Shown one piece after another: positions 17,801 to 26,600 of a DNA stretch of 64,000 nucleotides. Each line of letters opens with the position of its first letter. Position 1 is the stretch's first letter. A program made the position numbers and the translations under genes. This DNA is from Rhizobium sophorae (GTDB lineage Bacteria > Pseudomonadota > Alphaproteobacteria > Rhizobiales > Rhizobiaceae): the NCBI RefSeq assembly GCF_013087515.1, contig NZ_JABFCN010000070.1, positions 310,001 through 374,000 on the forward strand. Reading direction: 5' to 3'. The notes beneath the pieces are model-generated. The model was given only the letters and a program-made list of their open reading frames with translations. It was not told the DNA's origin and searched no databases.

Positions 17801-19714
17801 ATGTTGCTGAACCCCATCCTCCGCCGGTTCGAAACCTGGATCGATCCGTTCCGCCCACGCGCCAATCTCCAGCCGCCGCGCTCGACGCTCGGATTCATCT
17901 GGTTCTATATCGGCCAGGCGAGGATGCCGTTCATCGCCATGCTCGTTCTGGGTGGAACATCGGCGGCGATCGAGGCGGCGCTCTTCTGGTTCGTCGGGCG
18001 GCTCGTTGATATCCTCGGCAGCATCACGCCGGGTGCCGGCTGGAGCGGCCTTCTTGCCGCCCATGGCGCCGAATTGTTCGGCATGCTCGCCCTCATCGGG
18101 CTCGTACGCTTCGTCGTCGCCTTCCTGATTGCCCTGATCGACCAGCAGGTGATCACGCCGGGCTTCTACAATCTCGCACGCTGGCAATCCTATCTCCACG
18201 TCTCCAGACAGTCGCTGTCGTTTTTCCAGAGCGATTTCTCCGGACGCATCGTGACCAAGGTCTGGTCGGCGGGGCAGGCCACTGGCGATCTAGTCACCTC
18301 GCTGATGGAAAGCGTCTGGTTCGTCGGCATCTATGCCGTGACGACGCTCGTGCTCGTCGCTCGGCTGGATTTTTCCCTTGCCGCCGTCGTGCTGTTCTGG
18401 CTTGGCGCCTTCAGCCTGCTTGCCCGCCACTTCGTCCCGCGGATCCGCCATCATTCCCGCGAAACGGCGGAAGCCGGATCGATGCTGAACGGCCGGATGG
18501 TCGATTCCTACAGCAACATGCAGACGTTGAAGCTGTTTGCACGCGACGAGGAGAGCGACCGCTACATGCGGCAGGGCTTCGATATCTATCAGGATACGGT
18601 GCTGCGCTTCACGCGTTTCATCACCGGCGTCAGGGCCTCGATGGCGCTGCTCTCCGGCCTGATGATTGTGACGATGGCGGGGTTGAGCGTCGATCTCTGG
18701 CTGCGCGGCCTGGTCAGCTCCGGTGCCGTGGCATTCTCGCTGGCATTGGTGCTCAGGCTGAATTTCCTGCTCGGACGGCTGATGACGCAGTTCAACGGCA
18801 TCATGCGCAATCTCGGCACCATCCAGAACGCCGCCGAGCTGATCTCGCAGCCTCTGGGACTCGTCGATCGGCCGGATGCCAAAAGCCTGGAGATCCGGCA
18901 GCCTGGCATCCGCTTCGACAATGTTTCCTTCCGCTACGGCGAAGGTCATCAGCCGGTCGTCGAGAATTTCTCGCTGACCATCCGCCCGGGCGAGAAGGTC
19001 GGGATCGTCGGTCGTTCGGGCGCCGGGAAATCGACGCTGATGAACCTGCTGCTGCGCCTTTACGATATTCAGGATGGCCGCATTCTCATCGACGGCCAGG
19101 ATATATCAGCCGTGACGCAGGAATCCCTCAGGATGCAAATCGGTGTCGTCAGCCAGGACACCTCGCTGCTGCATCGTTCGGTGCGCGACAACATCCTGTT
19201 TGGACGGCCGGATGCCGGCGAGGAGGCGCTGGTCGAGGCGGCCAGGCGAGCCGAAGCCATCGACTTCATCGCCCGTCTGCAGGATCAGCAGGGCCGTAAA
19301 GGTTTCGATGCGCATGTCGGCGAGCGCGGCGTCAAACTCTCCGGCGGGCAGCGGCAGCGTATCGCCATTGCCCGCGTCATGCTGAAGAACGCGCCGATCC
19401 TCGTTCTCGACGAAGCGACGTCGGCGCTTGATTCGGAAGTGGAAGAAGCGATCCAGTCCAATCTTCATCGGATCATGGAAGGCAAGACGGTGCTTGCGAT
19501 CGCCCATCGGCTTTCGACGATCGCCGCGCTCGATCGGCTGATCGTCGTCGATCTCGGACGGATCATCGAGGAAGGCAGCCATGACGCACTGCTTCGTCAC
19601 GGCGGGCTCTATGCCGAACTTTGGGCACGCCAGTCCGGCGGCTTCCTCGCGACGGACGACGATGCCGGCTCAGCGGTCGATGACGAATTCCGCCATCAGG
19701 CCAAAATGATTTGA
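17801..19714 (+). CDS. ABC transporter, fused permease and ATP-binding protein (paralogue 2)
   Basis: A 637-residue half-transporter closely similar to the gene at 15442 throughout: RFET..IDPF N-terminus, six membrane helices, Walker A GRSGAGKST near 404, LSGGQRQRIAIARV near 513, Walker B ILVLDEATSALDSE and IAIAHRLSTI. The two probably arose by tandem duplication and could form a heterodimer. The C-terminal tail carries GGFLATDDDAGSAVDDEFRHQ, longer than in paralogue 1. The last 45 bases overlap the end of the convergent EEP gene. Substrate unknown. Confidence 0.9.
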   Translation: MLLNPILRRFETWIDPFRPRANLQPPRSTLGFIWFYIGQARMPFIAMLVLGGTSAAIEAALFWFVGRLVDILGSITPGAGWSGLLAAHGAELFGMLALIGLVRFVVAFLIALIDQQVITPGFYNLARWQSYLHVSRQSLSFFQSDFSGRIVTKVWSAGQATGDLVTSLMESVWFVGIYAVTTLVLVARLDFSLAAVVLFWLGAFSLLARHFVPRIRHHSRETAEAGSMLNGRMVDSYSNMQTLKLFARDEESDRYMRQGFDIYQDTVLRFTRFITGVRASMALLSGLMIVTMAGLSVDLWLRGLVSSGAVAFSLALVLRLNFLLGRLMTQFNGIMRNLGTIQNAAELISQPLGLVDRPDAKSLEIRQPGIRFDNVSFRYGEGHQPVVENFSLTIRPGEKVGIVGRSGAGKSTLMNLLLRLYDIQDGRILIDGQDISAVTQESLRMQIGVVSQDTSLLHRSVRDNILFGRPDAGEEALVEAARRAEAIDFIARLQDQQGRKGFDAHVGERGVKLSGGQRQRIAIARVMLKNAPILVLDEATSALDSEVEEAIQSNLHRIMEGKTVLAIAHRLSTIAALDRLIVVDLGRIIEEGSHDALLRHGGLYAELWARQSGGFLATDDDAGSAVDDEFRHQAKMI

Positions 19715-20602
19715 TCCGAAGCCGTTCTCGATGCGGCGGACCGATTTCAGCCGCAGCGGCGCCCGGGTAAGGACATGATCGATTGGAATACCGAAGGCGC
19801 CGGCGTGGATCGGCCATGTCGCGGGCTCCAGCGATGCCGTTCCCAAGCCTTGAGTGCGCATGAGATACTGCACGTCGGGCGCGAGAATCGACGTATTGAA
19901 ATCACCGGCGAGAACGAGCGGTCCCGAAAGGGTAGGGATGACCTCCGCGAGATCCCAGACCTCCAGGCCGTGGAACTCGTCGTAATAAGGCTTGGTCAGG
20001 TGCGCGGCGAGGAAATTGACCTTCTGGCCATCGAAATCGATCGTCGAGATCGTCAGCCGGTTGCGCCAGAGCAGGCCGAGATTGCGGATGCGGGGTTCGA
20101 TCAGCGGACGCTTCGACAGCACCAGCGTATCGCATTGCTCCATGCCGACACCGCAGCCGATATAATAGGGATAGATCTTCAACAACCGCGGCAGTTCCGA
20201 CAGCAGCGGCTCGGCCTCCAGGATGTTGACGACGTCGGCGCCTGAGGCGATGACCATATCGGCGATGTCAGGGCCGTTTGCGAAATTATCGTTCTCGATA
20301 TTGAAGGACATCAGCCTGAACAGGGCCGGGCGGCTCTCCTCGACGGCCGGCTCGACGAATTCGCGCATCATCACGATGCCATGGACTGCAAGGACCACCG
20401 ATACCGCGAGGGTCAGCAGGCCATACCAGTGCCGCTTGACGAGAAGGGCAGCCACCGAGGCCACCGCGCCGGCTGCCGCCAGATGAACCTGGAAGCTGTA
20501 AAAGAAGGATAGCAGATAGAAATCGGTGACGTATCGCAGGGAGACGATGGCGAGAACAAGCGTCGTAAGAACACTGAATACGCAAAAAATTGTGTCTCTC
20601 AT
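19670..20602 (-). CDS. Membrane-anchored endonuclease/exonuclease/phosphatase family protein
   Basis: A 310-residue protein with about three N-terminal transmembrane helices (residues 5-25, 32-55 and 60-80), followed by an EEP-fold hydrolase domain. Catalytic landmarks are FNIEND near residue 100, the AGDFNTS segment near 220, and the IDHVLTR segment near 275, which carry the Asn, Asp and Asp-His residues of the DNase I/sphingomyelinase superfamily. The active site should face the periplasm. Substrate could be DNA, a phospholipid or an inositol phosphate; sequence alone cannot tell. It overlaps the ABC gene tail to tail by 45 bases. Confidence 0.82.
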   Translation of the reverse strand: MRDTIFCVFSVLTTLVLAIVSLRYVTDFYLLSFFYSFQVHLAAAGAVASVAALLVKRHWYGLLTLAVSVVLAVHGIVMMREFVEPAVEESRPALFRLMSFNIENDNFANGPDIADMVIASGADVVNILEAEPLLSELPRLLKIYPYYIGCGVGMEQCDTLVLSKRPLIEPRIRNLGLLWRNRLTISTIDFDGQKVNFLAAHLTKPYYDEFHGLEVWDLAEVIPTLSGPLVLAGDFNTSILAPDVQYLMRTQGLGTASLEPATWPIHAGAFGIPIDHVLTRAPLRLKSVRRIENGFGSNHFGLMAEFVIDR

Positions 20603-20886
20603 CCGCTCCGGTCCGGCTCACTGGCATGGCTCGGACTGCGCCTATCACGAGGGCATTTTTGTTGCAATGCAACATAATGGCAAGCGCGTGTTTGCCTTAA
20701 AAAATTCATCCGAAATTTCCCGCGACATTGTGCCCTCATCCCCTTGCCAAGGCTGGACATAATTTGCGATCAAGCATAGAACGCGCCGGATTGCCGGGGA
20801 ATCTATGGCCGAATTGTGTCTGGAGAGATTCGCCGGTAGAGGGGGCAGGGCGGAATTCCGCGAAAATTGCGCAGAGGATGTTAGCC

Positions 20887-21465
20887 GTGAGCGAACACGA
20901 AACGACAAGCGAGGGCACGGGCGAACCCACTCGCCGTGATTTCCTTTATCTCACCACTGGTATGGCAGGCGCCGTCGGCGCCGTCGCGGTCGCTTGGCCG
21001 TTCATCGATCAGATGCGTCCTGACGCTTCGACGCTTGCTCTCGCCTCCATCGAAGTCGACGTTGCCAGCCTCGAGCCCGGCATGTCGCTGACAGTCAAGT
21101 GGCGCGGCAAGCCGATCTTCATCCGCAATCGCACGCCGGAAGAAGTAAAGGCCGCAGCCGATGTTCCGGTGTCGGACCTTAAGGATCCGGCAGCCCGCAA
21201 TGCAAACCTTCCTGCCGAGGCTCAGGCAACGGGCGTCGACCGCTCGGGCGGCGAAGGCAAGGAAAACTGGATCGTCATGGTCGGTACCTGCACTCATCTT
21301 GGTTGCGTCCCGCTCGGTCAGGCCGGCGAATACAATGGTTGGTTCTGTCCCTGCCATGGCTCGGTCTACGATACGGCCGGCCGCATCCGGAAGGGTCCTG
21401 CGCCTGAGAACTTGGCGATCCCGACCTTTTCATTTGTGTCCGATACCAAAATCAAGATCGGTTGA
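20887..21465 (+). CDS. petA: Ubiquinol-cytochrome c reductase Rieske iron-sulfur subunit
   Basis: A 192-residue Rieske protein of the bc1 complex, which passes electrons from ubiquinol to cytochrome c1. A twin-arginine TRRDFLYL (15-22) precedes the membrane anchor. The [2Fe-2S] ligands are in CTHLGC (135-140) and CPCHG (154-158), where C135, H137, C154 and H157 bind iron and C140 and C156 form the disulfide. I chose GTG at 20887 (AGAGG nine bases upstream), which gives the usual rhizobial length; an ATG at 20878 would add three residues but has no spacing for a ribosome-binding site. First gene of petABC. Confidence 0.95.
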   Translation: MSEHETTSEGTGEPTRRDFLYLTTGMAGAVGAVAVAWPFIDQMRPDASTLALASIEVDVASLEPGMSLTVKWRGKPIFIRNRTPEEVKAAADVPVSDLKDPAARNANLPAEAQATGVDRSGGEGKENWIVMVGTCTHLGCVPLGQAGEYNGWFCPCHGSVYDTAGRIRKGPAPENLAIPTFSFVSDTKIKIG

Positions 21466-21479
21466 GGGGAGACTGATTC

Positions 21480-22760
21480 ATGAGTGGCCATTCCAGCTAC
21501 GAACCATCAACCGGCTTCGAGAAATGGGTCGATGCGCGCCTGCCGCTGCCGCGCATGGTCTATGACAGCTTCGTGGCATATCCGGTTCCGAGAAACCTGA
21601 ACTATGCCTATACCTTCGGAGCCATGCTCTCCGTCATGCTGGTCGTGCAGATCCTGACGGGCGTCGTGCTCGCCATGCATTACGCCGCCGACACGGCGAT
21701 TGCATTCAACTCCGTTGAAAAGATCATGCGCGACGTGAACCACGGCTGGCTGTTGCGCTACATGCATGCGAACGGAGCATCCTTCTTCTTCGTCGCCGTC
21801 TACCTGCATATCGCCCGCGGCCTCTATTACGGTTCCTACAAGGCGCCGCGTGAAATCCTCTGGATCCTCGGCGTCGTCATCTACCTCCTGATGATGGCCA
21901 CCGGCTTCATGGGCTACGTCCTGCCCTGGGGCCAGATGTCCTTCTGGGGCGCGACCGTCATCACCGGCTTCTTCTCGGCCTTCCCGATGATCGGTGAATC
22001 GCTCCAGCAGTTCCTGCTCGGCGGCTTTGCCGTCGAACAGCCGACGCTGAACCGCTTCTTCTCGCTCCACTACCTGCTACCCTTCATGATCGCCGGCGTC
22101 GTCGTCCTGCACATCTGGGCGTTGCACGTCGTCGGCCAGACGAACCCGACGGGCGTCGAGGTCAAGACGAAGACGGACACGGTGCGCTTCACGCCCTATG
22201 CGACCATGAAGGATGCGCTCGGCGTATCGATCTTCCTGCTGGTCTATGCCTATTTCGTCTTCTACATGCCGAACTTCCTCGGCCATGCCGACAACTATAT
22301 CCCGGCCGACCCGTTGAAGACGCCGGCCCACATCGTTCCGGAATGGTATTTCCTGCCGTTCTACGCAATGCTGCGTTCGATCACCTTCAACATCGGCCCG
22401 ATTGACTCCAAGCTCGGCGGCGTGCTGGTGATGTTCGGTGCGATCATCGTGCTGTTCTTCCTGCCCTGGCTCGACACTTCCAAGGTTCGCTCCGCGGTCT
22501 ACCGTCCCTGGTACAAGCTGTTCTACTGGCTGTTCGTGATCAACGCGATCATCCTCGGCTGGCTCGGATCGCAGCCGGCAGAAGGTGACTTCGTCTGGAT
22601 CTCTCAGGTCTGCACGCTCCTCTACTTCGCATTCTTCCTGGTTGCCATGCCCGTGCTCGGCCTGGTGGAAACGCCGCGTCGCATCCCGAACTCGATCACC
22701 GAAGCGGTGCTCGAGAAGCGCAACAAGACAGCTGCCGCCAGTGCAGCGGCCAATGCGTAA
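21480..22760 (+). CDS. petB: Cytochrome b of the bc1 complex
   Basis: A 426-residue cytochrome b with eight or more membrane helices. Typical segments are the MHANGASFFFVAVYLHIARGLYYGSY helix and GYVLPWGQMSFWGATVITG. PEWYFLPFYAMLRS (the PEWY quinol-oxidation motif) is also present. It holds the two b haems and both quinone sites. It starts 14 bases after petA with GGGGAG upstream, so the two are co-transcribed. The basic, Ala-rich C-terminus (LEKRNKTAAASAAANA) is usual for rhizobia. The full-length, non-split form fits proteobacterial bc1 rather than b6f. Confidence 0.96.
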   Translation: MSGHSSYEPSTGFEKWVDARLPLPRMVYDSFVAYPVPRNLNYAYTFGAMLSVMLVVQILTGVVLAMHYAADTAIAFNSVEKIMRDVNHGWLLRYMHANGASFFFVAVYLHIARGLYYGSYKAPREILWILGVVIYLLMMATGFMGYVLPWGQMSFWGATVITGFFSAFPMIGESLQQFLLGGFAVEQPTLNRFFSLHYLLPFMIAGVVVLHIWALHVVGQTNPTGVEVKTKTDTVRFTPYATMKDALGVSIFLLVYAYFVFYMPNFLGHADNYIPADPLKTPAHIVPEWYFLPFYAMLRSITFNIGPIDSKLGGVLVMFGAIIVLFFLPWLDTSKVRSAVYRPWYKLFYWLFVINAIILGWLGSQPAEGDFVWISQVCTLLYFAFFLVAMPVLGLVETPRRIPNSITEAVLEKRNKTAAASAAANA

Positions 22761-22785
22761 GCGCGCGACGGAAGGGAACAGAAAC

Positions 22786-23667
22786 ATGAAAACGCTTGTT
22801 GCAAGCATTCTCTCGCTCGCTGTCGTTGCCGGTCTCAGCGGCGCGGCTCTGGCCGAGGAGGCGCCCGCCAACGGTGCGGCTCCGGCCCATCACGCGGAAG
22901 GTGAGACGCCGCATTATCCGCTGAAGCATCCGAAGGAGGAGGAATGGTCTTTCGCCGGTCCGTTCGGCCATTACGACAAGGGCCAGCTCCAGCGCGGCCT
23001 CAAGGTCTACACGGAAGTCTGCGCAGCCTGTCATTCGATGAAGCTCGTGCCTTTCCGCATGCTCGACGAGCTCGGCTATTCCGAGGCGCAGGTGAAGGCC
23101 TTCGCCGCGAATTACGAAGTCCAGGACGGTCCCGACGCCAGCGGCGAGATGTTTACCCGCAAGGCGGTTCCTTCCGATTACTTCCCATCGCCTTTCCCCA
23201 ATGCTGAAGCCGCGGCTGCTTCCAACAATGGCGCGGCTCCGCCCGATTTTTCGCTGATCGCCAAGGCCCGCTCAGTCGAGCGCGGCTTTCCGCAGTTCGT
23301 TTTCGACATTTTCACGCAATATCAGGAAAGCGGCCCGGACTATATCCACGCACTGCTGACCGGCTATGAAGAGCCGCCGGCCGGTTTCCAGGTGCCGCAG
23401 GGCGGACATTATAACCCTTATTTCAATGCTGCCGCCGTCCTTGCCATGCCGAAGCCGCTCTCTGACGGCCAGGTGACCTATGACGATGGCGCGCCGGCGA
23501 CGGTCGACCAGTATTCGAGGGACGTTACCGCCTTCCTGATGTGGGCCGCCGAGCCGCATCTCGATGAGCGCAAGCGCACCGGCTTCATGGTCATGATCTT
23601 CCTGGCGATCTTCACGGTGCTGATCTACCTGACGAAGCGCTCGATCTACGCCAATAGGGAACACTGA
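22786..23667 (+). CDS. petC: Cytochrome c1 of the bc1 complex
   Basis: A 293-residue cytochrome c1. A signal peptide ends in ALA near residue 23. The haem-binding CAACH is at 79-83 and the axial methionine is probably in VLAMPKPLSD. A C-terminal anchor lies near 265-283 (MVMIFLAIFTVLIYL). It accepts electrons from the Rieske subunit and passes them to soluble or membrane cytochrome c. The ATG at 22786 follows GAAGGGA and starts the signal peptide correctly; the longer frame overlaps petB. Third and last gene of the operon, followed by a strong terminator. Confidence 0.96.
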   Translation: MKTLVASILSLAVVAGLSGAALAEEAPANGAAPAHHAEGETPHYPLKHPKEEEWSFAGPFGHYDKGQLQRGLKVYTEVCAACHSMKLVPFRMLDELGYSEAQVKAFAANYEVQDGPDASGEMFTRKAVPSDYFPSPFPNAEAAAASNNGAAPPDFSLIAKARSVERGFPQFVFDIFTQYQESGPDYIHALLTGYEEPPAGFQVPQGGHYNPYFNAAAVLAMPKPLSDGQVTYDDGAPATVDQYSRDVTAFLMWAAEPHLDERKRTGFMVMIFLAIFTVLIYLTKRSIYANREH

Positions 23668-23688
23668 GCGGTTCCCCGCCGGATTTCG

Positions 23689-23715
23689 AAAGGCGGCCTA
23701 CGGGCCGCCTTTTTT
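23689..23715 (+). terminator. Rho-independent terminator of petABC
   Basis: GC-rich perfect stem (AAAGGCGGCC with its complement, 23689-23698 and 23703-23712), a four-base loop and six or more T residues directly after, placed 21 bases beyond the petC stop. A textbook intrinsic terminator. Confidence 0.9.
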
Positions 23716-23782
23716 GTTGGTTCCGCCCCTGGCAATTGGTAAAGTCCGGCCAGTTTCATGCGTTCGCAGATATGGATTTTCC

Positions 23783-24325
23783 ATGAACAATACGACTTCG
23801 GAGCTCGCAGCCAGCATCCGCTCCATTCCCGACTATCCCAAGCCCGGCATCATCTTCCGCGACATAACGACGCTGCTCGGCAACCCTCGGGCTTTCCGCC
23901 GGGCGGTCGACGAACTCGTGCAGCCCTATGCGGGCACGAAGATCGACAAGATCGCCGGCATGGAGGCGCGCGGTTTCATCCTCGGCGGCGCGGTGGCGCA
24001 CCAGCTTTCCTCAGGCTTCGTACCGATCCGCAAGAAAGGCAAGTTGCCGCACGAGACCGTGCGCATCGCCTACAGCCTGGAATATGGCGTCGACGAGATG
24101 GAGATGCATCGCGATGCTATCCAGCCCGGCGAGAAGGTGATCCTGGTCGACGACCTGATCGCCACCGGCGGCACGGCGGTCGGCGCGACGAAGCTTTTGC
24201 GCCAGATTGGCGCGGAAGTGGTCGGCGCCTGCTTCGTCATCGATTTGCCGGATCTTGGCGGCCGCAGGAAGCTGGAAGAGCTCGGCGTCGACGTGCACAC
24301 GCTGGTCGAATTCTCCGGGCACTGA
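23783..24325 (+). CDS. apt: Adenine phosphoribosyltransferase
   Basis: A 180-residue type I phosphoribosyltransferase that converts adenine and PRPP to AMP (purine salvage, cytoplasm). Specific segments are SIPDYPKPGIIFRDITTLL near the N-terminus, the MEARGFILGGAVAH segment, RKKGKLPHETV and the PRPP-binding VILVDDLIATGGTA. The ATG at 23783 gives the standard 180-residue protein; the longer frame enters the petC terminator. Monocistronic. Confidence 0.95.
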   Translation: MNNTTSELAASIRSIPDYPKPGIIFRDITTLLGNPRAFRRAVDELVQPYAGTKIDKIAGMEARGFILGGAVAHQLSSGFVPIRKKGKLPHETVRIAYSLEYGVDEMEMHRDAIQPGEKVILVDDLIATGGTAVGATKLLRQIGAEVVGACFVIDLPDLGGRRKLEELGVDVHTLVEFSGH

Positions 24326-24346
24326 CCGGGTGCCATTGCGGCTGTG

Positions 24347-24814
24347 TCAGTCGAATTCGAGGACGCTGCTTTCGAACCGGATGACCGGCTCGCCGTTCTG
24401 ATTGACGCCCTCGCAGAGGATGGTGTTGAGGTGCCAGCCCGGCCGCGACGCAAGCGCCCGGCTGGAGAGGAAGGCGACGGAATAGGTGACGACGTCGCCG
24501 ACGAAGACCGGCCGCAGCCATTGCAGTTTCTGGAAGCCGGGTGAGGGGCCGAGGTTCGGCGACGTCAGGCCGTTTTGCGCGAGTGCGGCGCTCTGTCTTT
24601 CCCAAAAGGCGAGGAAGGTTCGCATCCAGGCGGCGGTGGTGTGCCAGCCCGAGGCGCAGAGATCGCCGAAGAGGGTGTCTTTGGCAGCTTCCTTGTCGAC
24701 GTGGAAACGCTGCGGATCGTAGCGCGTCGCGAAGCGGATGATGTTTTCCTCGGTAAAAGTGTAGCTGCCGATCTCGGCCTTCTCGCCAACCGCGTAAAGC
24801 TCCGACATCCTCAT
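24347..24814 (-). CDS. MaoC family dehydratase
   Basis: A 155-residue hot-dog-fold protein of the MaoC (R-specific enoyl-CoA hydratase) type. The hydratase 2 pattern is visible in FATRYDPQRFHVDKEAAKDTLFGDLCASGWHTTA (28-61), where the D-x4-H pair (D33, H38) is the usual catalytic dyad. The start overlaps the stop of the next gene upstream (24811) by four bases, so both MaoC genes are translationally coupled and may form a heterodimer. Substrate unknown; acyl-CoA is expected. Confidence 0.87.
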   Translation of the reverse strand: MRMSELYAVGEKAEIGSYTFTEENIIRFATRYDPQRFHVDKEAAKDTLFGDLCASGWHTTAAWMRTFLAFWERQSAALAQNGLTSPNLGPSPGFQKLQWLRPVFVGDVVTYSVAFLSSRALASRPGWHLNTILCEGVNQNGEPVIRFESSVLEFD

Positions 24815-25302
24815 GCTGATGTCTCCGGGTTTATGCCGATGTCCGCGGGCCGGGCGCGCATGCCGAACATGACCGAATTCTCCGAGATGCAGACGAGTTC
24901 GCCGCGCTGGTTTTCCACCTCGTGGCGAAACTTGACGATGCCCATGCCGGGGCGCGATCGCATCGGCCGGGCTTCAAGCACGGTCGAGTGGCCGGACAGC
25001 GTGTCGCCGGCAAGCACCGGCTTGCGCCATTCCATCAGATCGACGCCCGGCGCACCTTCGCAGAGCGAATGCAGCACATAACTGTCGGCCATCATGCGCA
25101 TGAACATCGAAGAGGTATGCCAGCCGGAGGCGGCAAGGCCGCCGAGAATGCTGGCGCGGCCGGCAGCCTCATCGAGATGCATCGGTTGTGGGTCGAATTC
25201 GCTTGCGAACTCAATGATTTCCTCGGTGGTCACCAGCTTCGGGCCAAGCGCGAAGCGGCGGCCGGGCTGGAAATCCTCGAAGGAAAGCTTTTCTGCCGAC
25301 AT
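24811..25302 (-). CDS. MaoC family dehydratase (first of a pair)
   Basis: A 163-residue paralogue of the gene at 24347, with FASEFDPQPMHLDEAAGRASILGGLAASGWHTSSMFMRM carrying the same D-x4-H dyad. The ATG at 25302 is fixed by a perfect GGGAGGAG upstream; the longer frame lacks one. The pair looks like a tandem duplication acting on acyl-CoA substrates, perhaps as the two halves of a double-hot-dog hydratase. No other fatty-acid gene adjoins, so the pathway is unknown. Confidence 0.87.
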   Translation of the reverse strand: MSAEKLSFEDFQPGRRFALGPKLVTTEEIIEFASEFDPQPMHLDEAAGRASILGGLAASGWHTSSMFMRMMADSYVLHSLCEGAPGVDLMEWRKPVLAGDTLSGHSTVLEARPMRSRPGMGIVKFRHEVENQRGELVCISENSVMFGMRARPADIGINPETSA

Positions 25303-25383
25303 TCGCTCCTCCCGCCATATGCAGCGCACAATGCTTACAATAGCATCCGCGCGGGCTCAATGATTCCGGGGAGATAAACCGGC

Positions 25384-26502
25384 ATGACTGAACTAAGGTC
25401 GATACTCGACGAGGCCGTGCGCCAGGAGCTGATTTCGCCGGAGGCGGGCGGGCGGCTTTTGCCGTTCCTGACGGAGCGCGGGGTCGTCGTCGCCGGGCGC
25501 GGTGTCGGCGTCGCTGAGGCGCAGCCGGCAATGGCGGCGGAGGGGCAGGCCTGGTCGGATACCGAGACGCCACGCTTCGTGCGCGGCTTTCACGACGTGC
25601 TGATCACCATCGGCGTCGTGGTGGCGCTTGGCGGCCTCTGGGGGCTTGCCGCACTTTATGCCGTGCTGCCTGCAATCATCGTGCTTTCGGAAATCCTGGT
25701 GCGCCGTCAGCGGCTCGCTTTGCCGGCCGTCAGCCTGACGATTGCGCTGCTCTGCTGGACATTCCTGCTGATGTCCTTCTTCTTCAAGCCGGTAACATCA
25801 GCCTTCAATGATATCGGGGCGGAGGCGACGCAGTTCGTCGCCGGCTTCCCGATCATTCTCGGCCTCTATTATGCCCGGTACCGCGTGCCGCTGGCGCTGG
25901 CGCTCTGCATCATGTCGGCCCTTGCGCTGGTGCTCACCCTGCTGTTGCGCCTCATGCAATGGGCGAGTGGCGATCCGCAATTCTTCTCCAACCATCCCCT
26001 CCTGCTCGCGGTGGTCTTCCTCGTTTGCGCGCTCGGGCTGTTTGCAACGGCGCTCTATTTCGACCTCGGCGACCGGTTGCGCCGGACGACACGCTCCGAT
26101 ATCGCCTTCTGGCTTCACCTCGGCGCGGCACCGGCTCTGCTCTTCAGCGTAAGGCTGCTGATTTCATTCGACGGCAATTTGCTGGATGTTGCCCAGACCG
26201 TGTCGATCAAGACGCCCATCATTGTCATCAGTGTGGCGGTGTTGATGTTGATCGGCCTTGTCATCGACCGGCGCGCCTTCGTCACGTCAGGCCTGCTGTC
26301 GCTCGGTTTTGCGATCTACGGCATTTTCCGGCAGGGGAGTGCGACTGTTGATACCTATGTCTTCACGACGCTGATCGTCGTCGGAGCGATCGTGCTCATC
26401 ATCGGAACAGGCTGGATGCCGCTGCGCCGCATCGTGCTGCGGGCGCTGCCGGCCGCCATTTCGCAAAGACTGCCGCCTGCCGTCTTGGCGGCGACCCCGT
26501 AA
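25384..26502 (+). CDS. DUF2157 domain-containing membrane protein
   Basis: A 372-residue protein. The first 70 residues are soluble (LRSILDEAVRQELISPEAGGRLLPFL, the DUF2157 N-terminal helix pair). About nine membrane helices follow between residues 72 and 350, including IGVVVALGGLWGLAALYAVLPAIIVL and VFLVCALGLFATALYFDLGDRL. Function not known for the family. GGGGAGA upstream supports the ATG at 25384. It diverges from the MaoC pair and converges with ychF. Confidence 0.8.
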   Translation: MTELRSILDEAVRQELISPEAGGRLLPFLTERGVVVAGRGVGVAEAQPAMAAEGQAWSDTETPRFVRGFHDVLITIGVVVALGGLWGLAALYAVLPAIIVLSEILVRRQRLALPAVSLTIALLCWTFLLMSFFFKPVTSAFNDIGAEATQFVAGFPIILGLYYARYRVPLALALCIMSALALVLTLLLRLMQWASGDPQFFSNHPLLLAVVFLVCALGLFATALYFDLGDRLRRTTRSDIAFWLHLGAAPALLFSVRLLISFDGNLLDVAQTVSIKTPIIVISVAVLMLIGLVIDRRAFVTSGLLSLGFAIYGIFRQGSATVDTYVFTTLIVVGAIVLIIGTGWMPLRRIVLRALPAAISQRLPPAVLAATP

Positions 26503-26511
26503 AGCTACGTC

Positions 26512-26535
26512 GCCCAATCTGCTGAGCAGTTGGGC
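26512..26535. terminator. Possible bidirectional hairpin between DUF2157 and ychF
   Basis: GCCCAA and TTGGGC arms enclose a CTGC/GCAG inner stem with one bulged T, ten base pairs in all, nine bases after the DUF2157 stop. No T-run. It may end the convergent DUF2157 and ychF transcripts. Confidence 0.35.
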
Positions 26536-26600
26536 AACAAGCATTGGCCGGGATAGCAGCTGTTTCCGATTAGAGCGGTTCAGCTTTTCCTAGAACTCCT

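Noticed and set aside
20663..20675. Palindrome GTTGCAATGCAAC upstream of the EEP gene
   Set aside because: A 13-base palindrome by itself is weak; no second site or promoter alignment supports an operator.
26570..26600. TTAGAGCGGTTCAGCTTTTCC-type sequence, similar in feel to rhizobial repeats
   Set aside because: Only one short copy is visible in the window and its limits cannot be set, so it is not called as a repeat.
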